Positions 36,128 through 43,440 of a stretch of 64,000 nt of DNA are shown piece by piece. The DNA lies in assembly GCA_951812525.1 (NCBI GenBank), contig OX638316.1, positions 4,968,608 to 5,032,607 of the forward strand, given 5' to 3'. Origin of the DNA: an uncultured Poribacteria bacterium (GTDB lineage: Bacteria; Poribacteria; WGA-4E; WGA-3G). The notes under the pieces were generated by a model, which saw nothing but the letters and a program-made list of their open reading frames with translations, had not been told where the DNA came from and searched no databases. A program made the translations under genes and the position numbers. The stretch's first letter is position 1; each line of letters starts with the position of its first letter.

Positions 36128-36781
36128 TTAAATGTTACCCAGACCTACTTGTGCAGTACTTGGACTGGTGTCGTCCTCTGTAAGATCTGATATTAGCCGC
36201 ATCGCCTCATTATAGTCGGCAAGTGCGGACTCATATCGCCTAGAAGCCGACGCCACATCCCCTTTAGTAATTTCATACTTGCTAAGATTCCGCTTTGTCT
36301 TGCCACGGTTGTAGTAGGCTGCGACATAATCCGTATTCAGATGGATCGCTTTATCGTAAGCTGAAAGTGCCTCTTCTCCTCGACCTTGCTCGTTATGGAG
36401 ATACCCAATGGAGAACCATGCCCTAGCAGCAAGATCGTTGTCATGTCCTTCCGCATGATTAGCGATGTCGCGCCATTTTTGAAGGGCATCATCAATTCTC
36501 TCATCGTTCTGGAACCTATAAGCATTTGCCAGAGCCTTATCGTAAAAAGATGCCTTAGAATTCCGCTCAACACGCCGTACGACTTTTTCAACCAATGCGT
36601 ATTCCTCAGATTTCTTATCTTCAAGTAAAAAGGTGATGTCTTCGCTGGTTCCCAAGACTTCTTGAATTGATGGTAGATTACGGCGACGTATTAAGGCAAT
36701 AACTGCAGCAATACCACCTACAAACACGCCAATACTACCCATGGCAGCAATTATGTAGAAAATAATCTCTTTGGAGTCCAT
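36128..36781 (-). CDS. Membrane-anchored TPR protein under sigma-54-type control
   Basis: From the ATG at 36781 the product has 217 residues. One transmembrane helix (EIIFYIIAAMGSIGVFVGGI) comes first, then a cytoplasmic linker (RRRNLPSIQEVLGTSEDITF) and TPR units such as ARAWFSIGYLHNEQGRGEEA and AYYNRGKTKRNLSKYE. The frame is open to 36946, but its first codons lie within the sigma-54 promoter (36930-36947), so that start cannot be used from this promoter. An ATG at 36898 is possible. TPR arrays bind protein partners, and the partner is unknown. It has the same promoter architecture as the ECF sigma gene and the Clp-type gene. Confidence 0.7.
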   Translation of the reverse strand: MDSKEIIFYIIAAMGSIGVFVGGIAAVIALIRRRNLPSIQEVLGTSEDITFLLEDKKSEEYALVEKVVRRVERNSKASFYDKALANAYRFQNDERIDDALQKWRDIANHAEGHDNDLAARAWFSIGYLHNEQGRGEEALSAYDKAIHLNTDYVAAYYNRGKTKRNLSKYEITKGDVASASRRYESALADYNEAMRLISDLTEDDTSPSTAQVGLGNI

Positions 36782-36929
36782 CCCATTTCTTACCAATCCA
36801 CCGTGTTTATCGTACCACTTAGCAACCTTATGAAGAGTATTCAACACAGTGTTATGTAAATCAAACCGAATCAGGTCAGGGTTATACAGCAGGCACATTG
36901 CAATTATTGTGCCGATTTTCACAAAAAAT

Positions 36930-36947
36930 TGCAATACCTGTGCCAAA
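36930..36947 (-). promoter_or_regulatory. Consensus sigma-54 promoter of the TPR gene
   Basis: The minus strand reads TTTGGCACAGGTATTGCA, matching TGGCAC-N5-TTGCA fully, with GG (36944-36943) and GC (36932-36931) ten bases apart. Confidence 0.72.
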
Positions 36948-37101
36948 CTGTTGAAAGTTCAGGAACATCTTGCCCGATCATCCACCTATAACACAGATGG
37001 CCACTAAGTTTATCAAAAAATGCGAAGTGCTAACATTTTTCCAAAGAAACTGTTTCGCTAAAGCATGGAAAGCAGTTTGTAATTTTCCGCACTACTAACA
37101 C

Positions 37102-37154
37102 GCATAAATTGCAGACACAATTCGCATAAATTGTATATCAAATACAAAAATTGC
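37102..37154 (-). promoter_or_regulatory. Three tandem upstream activator sites
   Basis: GCATAAATTGC (37102-37112), GCATAAATTGT (37124-37134) and ACAAAAATTGC (37144-37154) are spaced 22 and 20 bases apart, all in one orientation. In the transcription direction they read RCAATTTWTGY. They lie 158-210 bases upstream of the -24 element of the TPR gene and match the arrays at 893-924 and 51043-51095. Confidence 0.6.
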
Positions 37155-37554
37155 ATGTCAGCTATTAGCATTTTTTCGTAATGTACCCTTCAATGGAAGA
37201 ACCTTCACAGACGCTTCATCAAAAGAGACCTTCGAGGTAAGAAACCTCGCCAGCACCACAAACTAACAGGAATCAACGCTAAATGCGCCTGTGGCATTTA
37301 GCGCGTGGTACAAGACATTCGCGAATGTAAACCTATTTCCATAATTCACGACTTGTGCCAGTTAACTGATTGTTTTTGTTGTTTTCACAGGTATTTGGTT
37401 TGTGAAACAAACATATCGTCCCTACGGGACTCAAAGGGGTCGCAACGCATGAGAAACAGATGTAAAAATAGTGGTTCTGTGAAACTATGTTTTACAAACA
37501 GTTATTTAGCACAAGTCGTATAATTCACCATAACCCTATTTTTTCCTTGACTCC

Positions 37555-37583
37555 TTGACTTATGTTAATAAAAATGGTATAAT
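37555..37583 (+). promoter_or_regulatory. Near-consensus sigma-70-type promoter
   Basis: TTGACT, 17 bases, TATAAT. It points into the gene-poor region. The first ORF after it (GTG at 37593) would be almost leaderless. Confidence 0.6.
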
Positions 37584-37592
37584 ATATTTATC

Positions 37593-37763
37593 GTGAAACC
37601 TATAGAAAATACAAAGAATCTGGAATCAAGAAAGATATTACACGTTTCGCCAATTTTTTTTATGACGAAAAATTACGAAAAAACGCCCTTAAACCTATAC
37701 AGCACCTGGGTTTACAGTTCAAATCATAAAGTTACCAAAAGTTACCGTATGGTAACATTTTAA
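37593..37763 (+). CDS. Short ORF of uncertain reality
   Basis: A 56-residue frame from GTG to TAA, beginning with codons for VKPIENTKNLESRKI and ending SYRMVTF, directly after a strong promoter. There is no ribosome site (the start would be 3-4 bases from the expected +1) and no recognisable family. It overlaps the GTTACC array. It could equally be non-coding leader. Confidence 0.22.
   Translation: MKPIENTKNLESRKILHVSPIFFMTKNYEKTPLNLYSTWVYSSNHKVTKSYRMVTF
37731..37756. promoter_or_regulatory. Operator-like GTTACC array
   Basis: GTTACC at 37731 and 37741 (10-bp period) and its inverse GGTAAC at 37751 form a direct repeat plus a 16-bp palindrome. Helical-phase spacing suggests a protein-binding site. 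No linked regulator is known. Confidence 0.4.
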
Positions 37764-37914
37764 GACAACATCACAACACATTTTTTCCAAGACGTAGGTT
37801 AGGTTGAGCGATATACAAAATATAGGAGTATGTCAAAGATTTTCTACATCTCAACGGTTCTATTTGTCAAACCAACATTGCAAAACTCAACATAATATAC
37901 AAATCCCTACTACT

Positions 37915-38017
37915 TTCCGTATACCTTTCCCCTACTTTCCCCTACTTTCCCTACCCCTTTCTGTATACCTTTCTGAACCCCTTTCTGTATACTTTTCTGA
38001 ACCCCTTTCTGAACCCC
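37915..38017. repeat. Pyrimidine-rich tandem repeat (about 24-bp unit)
   Basis: CCCCTACTTT units are followed by CCCCTTTCTGTATACNTTTC TGAA repeated with a 24-base period, then a partial third copy. It is strongly strand-asymmetric (C/T on the plus strand). An ORF through it encodes only a repetitive peptide and is not called. Confidence 0.6.
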
Positions 38018-38405
38018 AACGGCTACCTATACCGATCCATCAAAGCGTACAGACCCTCCATGACAAGTATGAAAATTTCATAGTAACTATTAAACTAACC
38101 TTCCGACAAAACCGCTATAAACCCAGGCACCACCTATATTCATAGCCTCTATCCACCTCCCTTAGTTTTCACGCTTTACTATGAAAACTGTGAAATTAAA
38201 GGTTCACCACATAAATCTCTTATCTTGAAAATCCATGAATCCCGAAAATCCTGATTCAGACAATTTACCAATCGCCAATCGCTAATCGCCAACTACCTTT
38301 CTCTGACCGCTGATTGCTGACTGCTATTCCTCTGACTTCCCACCCCCAACTGCTGAAAACCAACACACAAAAACTGAATACCCCTGCTCCCAACAACATC
38401 TCTCC

Positions 38406-38434
38406 TTGAAAACTTATCCAAAACACTGTATGAT
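38406..38434 (+). promoter_or_regulatory. Sigma-70-type promoter, duplicate 1
   Basis: TTGAAA, 17 bases, TATGAT. It is homologous in sequence to the promoters at 40454-40482 and 40638-40666, including the AACTT...AAAACAC spacer. It now drives the first OPT-like gene because the synthetase gene between them is deleted. Confidence 0.65.
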
Positions 38435-38519
38435 GGAAGTGCGGACACGCACAGACCATAGCGACGAAGTGGTATCACAGAAAGCACTACAATACATCAG
38501 CAGGAATGAGAATGGCTAA
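38430..38519 (+). pseudogene. Stub of a deleted phosphopantothenate synthetase gene
   Basis: The last codons encode TRTDHSDEVVSQKALQYISR then NENG and stop, against TVTRYSNEAVLKKALEHISR then CGNG at the end of the intact gene at 40735-41469. The stop codon overlaps the next ATG by the same eight bases as in the intact unit. Everything between promoter and tail is missing, so it is a deletion remnant of a duplicated unit. Confidence 0.75.
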
Positions 38520-40437
38520 CGGAAACGGGAAACGGAACCTTGTTAAACCGCATATTCTACTGATTGGGTTGGCTCTCGTTGCTTTTAATAGCTACTGGTG
38601 CCTGATGGGAACAGAGGTGTGGCATTCTACGCAGCTGACGATCGCCTCGCTGTTCTTTAATGCGGTTTTTACGCTCCTCGTCTTCGTGCTTGTCAACCTA
38701 CTGCTCCAGCGGTTCATACCACGTCTGGCGATGTCACAAGCAGACTTACAAACCATCTATGTTATGGTGGTGATGGTATCAACGATCAGCGGACATACCA
38801 TGATGGGTTACCTCATCCCCGTCCTCACGCATACATTCCAGTTCGCAACCCCCGAAAATGAGTGGTTATCGCTCTTTGGAAATAGTATCCCCAATTGGAT
38901 TGCAATCAAAAGCCCGCGTATCTTAGATGGGTTCTACAACGGAGATTCAACCCTTTATAATTCTGCCACGCTAAACGCATGGATATCGCCAGTGCTTGCT
39001 TGGTCGAGTTTCGTCATCGCGCTCTGGTTGACGTTATTAGCAGGAACGATCTTTCTCCGTAAACAGTGGACCGAAAACGAACGCCTGAACTATCCGATCG
39101 TCCAGCTTCCGTTGGCACTCACGAGTAACCCGAAACGCTTTTTTACTTCGCCGTGGATGTGGCTCGGATTTGCGATTGCGGGGAGTGCAGAATTGCTAAA
39201 TGGATTGAGTTTCCTGTTTCCAGAGATTCCTTCCTTACCCATTAGAAACAGAATACTTGGACAATTCAGCTCAAAACCGTGGAGTGCGATGGGACCGATC
39301 CGCATCTCCCTTTATCCATTTAGCATCGGGTTGATGTTCTTCACGCCACTGGACCTATCTTTCTCATGCTGGTTTTTCTGGTTCCTGACCCGTCTTCAGA
39401 TGGTAGTGACAGATATGCTCGGCGCACGCGATATCTATAGGTTTGAACAACAGACGGGTGCTTGGATTGCATTCGGACTTATTCCATTGTGGATGGGACG
39501 ACGGCACTATGGACGTATTATCCGTAAAGTTTTCGGGATCGCACAACGCCGTGGCGAACTACCCCCTGACGATTCTGGTGAACCGATGCGTTACCGGACT
39601 GCTGCGGGACTGTTCACGGTAGGGTTAATGTTCCTTTTCTTCTTTTGTTTTCAAATGGGGATGTCCTTCTGGGCGATTGGACTCTTTTTTCTTTTCTACT
39701 TTCCGATGGTTATCGGTATCACCCGTATTCGCGCCGAAATTGGTCCACCACTTCATCAACTCATCCTTGTCGATCCAGGCAGGACGGCGGTATTGGCGTT
39801 AGGCACACGCCGACTCGGCACAGCCAATTTAACAGGATTTACGTTCCTCTACCCGTTTGTCCGATGCTTCCGGGCGCATCCAACACCGAGTGAGCTGGAG
39901 GCGTTCCGTCTGGCAGAGCGGAGCCGTATTGGGTATCGGCAACTTCTTATTGGGATGATTTTGGCGATTGTGTTCGGTATCCTGATAACATTTTGGGCGT
40001 ACTTGCACGTCCTTCACGATATGGGTGCGGGAAGCAAAGCACGCGGCTGGATCGTCTATATGGGGTGGGAGACGTTTAACCGCCTGCAAACCTGGCTTGT
40101 GAGTCCTCAGGAGACAAGCGTACCGGAACTTGGTGTCATCGGCAGCAGTTTTCTGTTCACGATATTCTTGATGATTATGAAGATCCGATTTCTGTGGTGG
40201 CCGTTACATCCTGCCGGTTACGTGTTAGTCAGTGGTACTGGAATGGGGAGATTGTGGTTTACAATCTTCTTGGGTTGGTTAGCAAAGGCAATCGTGTTAA
40301 AGATTGGCGGTGTGAAACTCTACCGACAAGCGATACCGTTCTTTTTGGGGCTAATCTTGGGAGATTATACACTCGGATGTATCTGGAGCCTCATCGGGTT
40401 GGTACTGGAGATACCAACCTATATTGTGTGGCATTAA
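38512..40437 (+). CDS. OPT-like polytopic membrane protein (DUF6785 type), copy 1
   Basis: A 641-residue membrane protein with roughly a dozen hydrophobic segments, for example HILLIGLALVAFNSYW, LLVFVLVNLLL, FVIALWLTLLAGTIFL and FLFFFCFQMGMSFWAIGLFF. It resembles the large uncharacterised families that are distantly like oligopeptide transporters. Conserved loops include GHTMMGYLIP, TENERLNYPIVQLPLAL and RIRAEIGPPLHQL. The substrate is unknown. The ATG at 38512 (AGGA six bases before) is preferred to one at 38506. It is very similar to copy 2 at 41462 (most residues identical) and more distantly related to the protein at 62592. It lies downstream of the synthetase stub. Confidence 0.85.
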   Translation: MANGNGKRNLVKPHILLIGLALVAFNSYWCLMGTEVWHSTQLTIASLFFNAVFTLLVFVLVNLLLQRFIPRLAMSQADLQTIYVMVVMVSTISGHTMMGYLIPVLTHTFQFATPENEWLSLFGNSIPNWIAIKSPRILDGFYNGDSTLYNSATLNAWISPVLAWSSFVIALWLTLLAGTIFLRKQWTENERLNYPIVQLPLALTSNPKRFFTSPWMWLGFAIAGSAELLNGLSFLFPEIPSLPIRNRILGQFSSKPWSAMGPIRISLYPFSIGLMFFTPLDLSFSCWFFWFLTRLQMVVTDMLGARDIYRFEQQTGAWIAFGLIPLWMGRRHYGRIIRKVFGIAQRRGELPPDDSGEPMRYRTAAGLFTVGLMFLFFFCFQMGMSFWAIGLFFLFYFPMVIGITRIRAEIGPPLHQLILVDPGRTAVLALGTRRLGTANLTGFTFLYPFVRCFRAHPTPSELEAFRLAERSRIGYRQLLIGMILAIVFGILITFWAYLHVLHDMGAGSKARGWIVYMGWETFNRLQTWLVSPQETSVPELGVIGSSFLFTIFLMIMKIRFLWWPLHPAGYVLVSGTGMGRLWFTIFLGWLAKAIVLKIGGVKLYRQAIPFFLGLILGDYTLGCIWSLIGLVLEIPTYIVWH

Positions 40438-40453
40438 TGAGACACATCACCAC

Positions 40454-40482
40454 TTGAAAACTTCCTTAAAACACAGTATAAT
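40454..40482 (+). promoter_or_regulatory. Sigma-70-type promoter, duplicate 2
   Basis: TTGAAA, 17 bases, TATAAT, followed by AGACAGAAAATGTAAG. Preceded by GACACATCACCA, as in duplicate 3. Confidence 0.6.
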
Positions 40483-40510
40483 AGACAGAAAATGTAAGTC
40501 CAACCCGGTA

Positions 40511-40564
40511 GGCACGGTTTTGCGGCGTACTCGACCAAATGCGAGGTGCATTCCTAACCGTGCC
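40511..40564. repeat. Inverted repeat GGCACGGTT/AACCGTGCC
   Basis: Perfect 9-bp arms separated by 36 bases, with TA before the left arm (GTAGGCACGG). It resembles the GTAGG...CCTAC hairpin family at 5768 and 29781, and it lies between promoter duplicates 2 and 3. It may be the insertion that separated them. Confidence 0.45.
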
Positions 40565-40637
40565 GGAAACGAGAAAAAAGGTGTCAAACTCCATATATTC
40601 TTAAAACTAAATGCCCCTAAATGAGGCACATCACCTC

Positions 40638-40666
40638 TTGCAAACATACACAAAGCACGATATAAT
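40638..40666 (+). promoter_or_regulatory. Sigma-70-type promoter, duplicate 3
   Basis: TTGCAA, 17 bases, TATAAT, then GGCAAAATGTAAG, homologous to the other two copies. It is the promoter closest to the synthetase gene. Confidence 0.65.
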
Positions 40667-40689
40667 AAAGGCAAAATGTAAGCTAAGAC

Positions 40690-40714
40690 AAATTGTGCTT
40701 TTATAGCACAATTT
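40690..40714 (+). promoter_or_regulatory. Leader hairpin before the synthetase gene
   Basis: A perfect 9-bp stem AAATTGTGC/GCACAATTT with a TTTTATA loop, between promoter and start codon (21 bases before the TTG). It could be a protein-binding palindrome or an attenuator-like stem. Only one extra T follows, so termination is doubtful. Confidence 0.4.
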
Positions 40715-40734
40715 TGTGCTGAGGTGCTATTTAA

Positions 40735-41469
40735 TTGACTGACGTTCCGAAAACACACCCCCGATACCTTTCATTGACGTTACGAGATACCATCGTTGCA
40801 GGTGTGGAGCAAGGGATTACTTCTGTCCACGGGCTTATCGCGCACGGGCGTGGTGAGGCTTTTGACTATCTCATAGGGGAGGCGACTCAACCGTTCGCGA
40901 TCGAAGCGATCCACGCTGCTGCTGCGATGCTCCGTTTGGCAGAACACCCTGTTATTTCGGTCAACGGGAATGTGGCAGCATTGGCACCGGATGCGCTCAT
41001 TGAATTGGGACAGGTGCTCAGCGCACCGTTAGAGGTGAATATCTTTCACACGGAAACAGGACGGGAACAGCGAATTCAGGAACACCTCTTACATCACGGG
41101 GCACCGGATGTTCTCATGCCTACAACCGAAGCGCAACTCTCCTATATTGACTCCAATCGGAAGTTTGTACATCCAGAAGGAATTTTTAAGGCGGATGTCG
41201 TCTTCGTGCCGCTTGAGGACGGCGACCGATGCGAAGCACTCCGAAAGATGGGCAAAGAAGTTGTGACGGTCGATCTGAACCCGTTGTCGCGGACAGCACA
41301 GCAGGCGAGTATCACAATCGTAGATAACGTTGTGCGAGCACTACCGTTGTTGTGTGAAGAGATTCGGGAATTTAACAATCTCACAGCAGAGAACACTGTG
41401 ACAAGATATAGTAACGAAGCGGTGTTAAAGAAAGCGTTAGAGCACATCAGTAGGTGCGGGAATGGCTAA
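40735..41469 (+). CDS. Archaeal-type 4-phosphopantoate--beta-alanine ligase (phosphopantothenate synthetase)
   Basis: In archaea this family (PPS, formerly DUF137) joins 4-phosphopantoate and beta-alanine with ATP in coenzyme A synthesis, replacing bacterial PanC and CoaA. The 244 residues keep the family blocks: PKTHPRYLSLTLRDTIVAGV, GITSVHGLIAHGRGEAFDYL, HPVISVNGNVAALAPD, ADVVFVPLEDGDRCEALRKM and VTVDLNPLSRTAQQASITIV. The start is a TTG with GAGGTG nine bases before; no ATG is available. Its stop overlaps the ATG of the next membrane protein by eight bases. Presence in a bacterium suggests ancient transfer from archaea. A pantoate kinase partner is not in the window. Confidence 0.88.
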   Translation: MTDVPKTHPRYLSLTLRDTIVAGVEQGITSVHGLIAHGRGEAFDYLIGEATQPFAIEAIHAAAAMLRLAEHPVISVNGNVAALAPDALIELGQVLSAPLEVNIFHTETGREQRIQEHLLHHGAPDVLMPTTEAQLSYIDSNRKFVHPEGIFKADVVFVPLEDGDRCEALRKMGKEVVTVDLNPLSRTAQQASITIVDNVVRALPLLCEEIREFNNLTAENTVTRYSNEAVLKKALEHISRCGNG

Positions 41470-43387
41470 TAGAAATGGCAAACAGAATCTCGTCAAACCG
41501 CATATCCTACTGATTGGGTTGGTCCTCGTTGCTTTCAATAGTTACTGGTGCCTCATGGGGACGGAGGTGTGGCACTCTACGCAGCTGACGATCGCATCTC
41601 TGTTCTTCAACGCCGTTTTTACCCTCCTTATCTTCGTCCTTGTCAACCTACTGTTCCAAAGATTTCTACCGCGTCTGGCGATGTCGCAAGCAGATTTGCA
41701 AACCATCTACGTGATGGTTGTGATGCTAACGACCATCAGCGGACACACGATGATGGGCTACCTTATCCCCGTCCTCGCGCACACCTTTCAGTTTGCCTCT
41801 CCCGAAAATGAATGGATACCGCTATTTGGGCATCACATCCCGACTTGGATCGCTGTTAAAAGCCCGCGTATTTTGGACGGGTTCTACAACGGAGATTCTA
41901 CACTCTATACCCCCGCTAATTTAGACGCATGGATACCGCCTGCACTGGCTTGGTCGAGTTTTGTGATTGCACTCTGGCTGACTTTACTGGCAGTAACGGT
42001 CTTTCTTCGGAAGCAGTGGACGGAAAACGAACGTCTGAACTATCCGATCGTCCAACTCCCGTTGGCGTTGACAAGCAACCCAAAACGCTTTTTCACCTCG
42101 CCGTGGATGTGGCTCGGATTCGCACTCGCAGGGAGTGCTGAATTGTTGAACGGTTTGAACTACCTGTTTCCCGATATACCCGCGCTACCGATCAAAGGGA
42201 AAACCATCGGACAATTCAGTTCAAAGCCGTGGAGCGCGATGGGACCGATCCGTATCTCTTTCTATCCGTTTAGCATTGGGTTGATGTTCTTTACGCCGCT
42301 GGATCTCTCGTTTTCGTGTTGGTTCTTCTGGCTAATTAGTCGTATTCAATTGATTGTAACAGATGCCCTTGGAGCACGGAATATCTATCATCTCGAACAG
42401 CAGACAGGGGCGTGGATCGCGTTCGGGTGTATTCCGTTGTGGATAGGTCGGCGACATTATGGACGCATTCTTCGGAAGGTTTTCGGGATCGCACAACGTC
42501 GCGGTGAAATCGCACCTGACGATTCTGCGGAACCGATGCGCTATCGTACAGCGGCAGGTCTGTTCATTGTGGGGATGTTGTTTCTCTTCTTTTTCTGTCA
42601 TCAGATGGGGATGACCTTCTGGGCGATTGGACTCTTTTTCCTATTCTACTTCCCGCTGGTTATCGGTATCACCCGTATCCGCGCTGAAATTGGACCGCCG
42701 TTGCACCAACTCATCTTCGTTGATCCGGGACGAACGATGGTTCTTGCATTAGGCACGCGCCGACTCGGTGCTGCGAATCTGACGGGGCTAACGTTTCTCT
42801 ACCCATTTGTCCGCTGTTTTCGAGCGCATCCGACACCAAGTGAATTAGAGGCATTCCGCTTGGCGGAGCGGAGTCGTATCGGGTATCGGCAACTGCTCAT
42901 TGGGATGATTTTGGCGATTGTGTTCGGAATTTTGATAACGTTTTGGGCATATCTGCACGTCCTCTACGATATGGGTGCGGGAAGCAAAGCACGCGGCTGG
43001 ATTGTCTATATGGGGTGGGAGACGTTTAACCGCCTGCAAACCTGGCTTGTGAGTCCACGCGAGACGAGTGTCCCTGAACTGAGTGTTATCGGTAGCAGTT
43101 TCCTGTTTACGATATTTCTGATGATTATGAAAATCCGATTTCTGTGGTGGCCCCTGCATCCAGGGGGTTATGTGCTTGTGAGCGGAACAGGGATGGGTGG
43201 CTTGTGGTTTCCAATTTTCCTCAGTTGGTTAGCGAAGGCGACTGTGTTGAAACTTGGGGGTGTGAAACTCTATCGACAAGCGGTGCCTTTCTTTTTAGGG
43301 TTGATCTTGGGGGATTATACGCTTGGGTGTGTGTGGAGCTTGATCGGATTGGTGTTGGAGATGCCGACCTATATTGTTTGGCATTAG
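41462..43387 (+). CDS. OPT-like polytopic membrane protein (DUF6785 type), copy 2
   Basis: 641 residues, aligned end to end with copy 1 at 38512. Differences are scattered substitutions (for example FVLVNLLFQRFLPRL against FVLVNLLLQRFIPRL), so both copies seem to be under selection. It has the same loops: TENERLNYPIVQLPLAL, RIRAEIGPPLHQL, and GDYTLGCVWSLIGLVLE near the end. It is translationally coupled to the phosphopantothenate synthetase (8-base overlap), which hints at a link with coenzyme A precursors, but the transported compound is unknown. It is convergent with the ABC exporter genes. Confidence 0.86.
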   Translation: MANRNGKQNLVKPHILLIGLVLVAFNSYWCLMGTEVWHSTQLTIASLFFNAVFTLLIFVLVNLLFQRFLPRLAMSQADLQTIYVMVVMLTTISGHTMMGYLIPVLAHTFQFASPENEWIPLFGHHIPTWIAVKSPRILDGFYNGDSTLYTPANLDAWIPPALAWSSFVIALWLTLLAVTVFLRKQWTENERLNYPIVQLPLALTSNPKRFFTSPWMWLGFALAGSAELLNGLNYLFPDIPALPIKGKTIGQFSSKPWSAMGPIRISFYPFSIGLMFFTPLDLSFSCWFFWLISRIQLIVTDALGARNIYHLEQQTGAWIAFGCIPLWIGRRHYGRILRKVFGIAQRRGEIAPDDSAEPMRYRTAAGLFIVGMLFLFFFCHQMGMTFWAIGLFFLFYFPLVIGITRIRAEIGPPLHQLIFVDPGRTMVLALGTRRLGAANLTGLTFLYPFVRCFRAHPTPSELEAFRLAERSRIGYRQLLIGMILAIVFGILITFWAYLHVLYDMGAGSKARGWIVYMGWETFNRLQTWLVSPRETSVPELSVIGSSFLFTIFLMIMKIRFLWWPLHPGGYVLVSGTGMGGLWFPIFLSWLAKATVLKLGGVKLYRQAVPFFLGLILGDYTLGCVWSLIGLVLEMPTYIVWH

Positions 43388-43440
43388 GTATTCAGTTCTC
43401 AGTTATCGATTTTTCGTTCACAAGAGAGTATAAAACACAC

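Larger units (their letters stand above)
37155..38405. other. Gene-poor region with hairpins, a promoter and tandem repeats
   Basis: No convincing long gene. It holds a hairpin CGAGGT/ACCTCG (37233-37249) and a 10-bp stem CGCTAAATGC/GCATTTAGCG (37277-37303). Listed separately are a promoter, a short ORF, an operator-like GTTACC array and a pyrimidine-rich tandem repeat. A run of TCGCCAATCGC/GACTGCTGATTGC-type short repeats lies at 38262-38330. ORFs at 37305-37523 and 37804-38145 are low-complexity or odd in composition and are not called. Confidence 0.5.

Noticed and set aside
36781-36946. N-terminal 55-residue extension of the TPR membrane protein
   Set aside because: Its first codons are the sigma-54 promoter itself (the start would be a TTG inside the -24 element), so it cannot be translated from that transcript.
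37102-37154. CRISPR-like array of short repeats
   Set aside because: Repeats are 11 bp at 20-22 bp period, too short for CRISPR; no cas genes. Best explained as activator sites.
37305-37523. 72-residue ORF in the gene-poor region
   Set aside because: Odd Cys/Ser-rich composition, and it overlaps a hairpin repeat; no ribosome site.
37804-38145. 113-residue ORF across the pyrimidine tandem repeat
   Set aside because: Its middle is just the translated 24-bp repeat (SVYLSEPLSVYFSEPL), with no ribosome site and no family.
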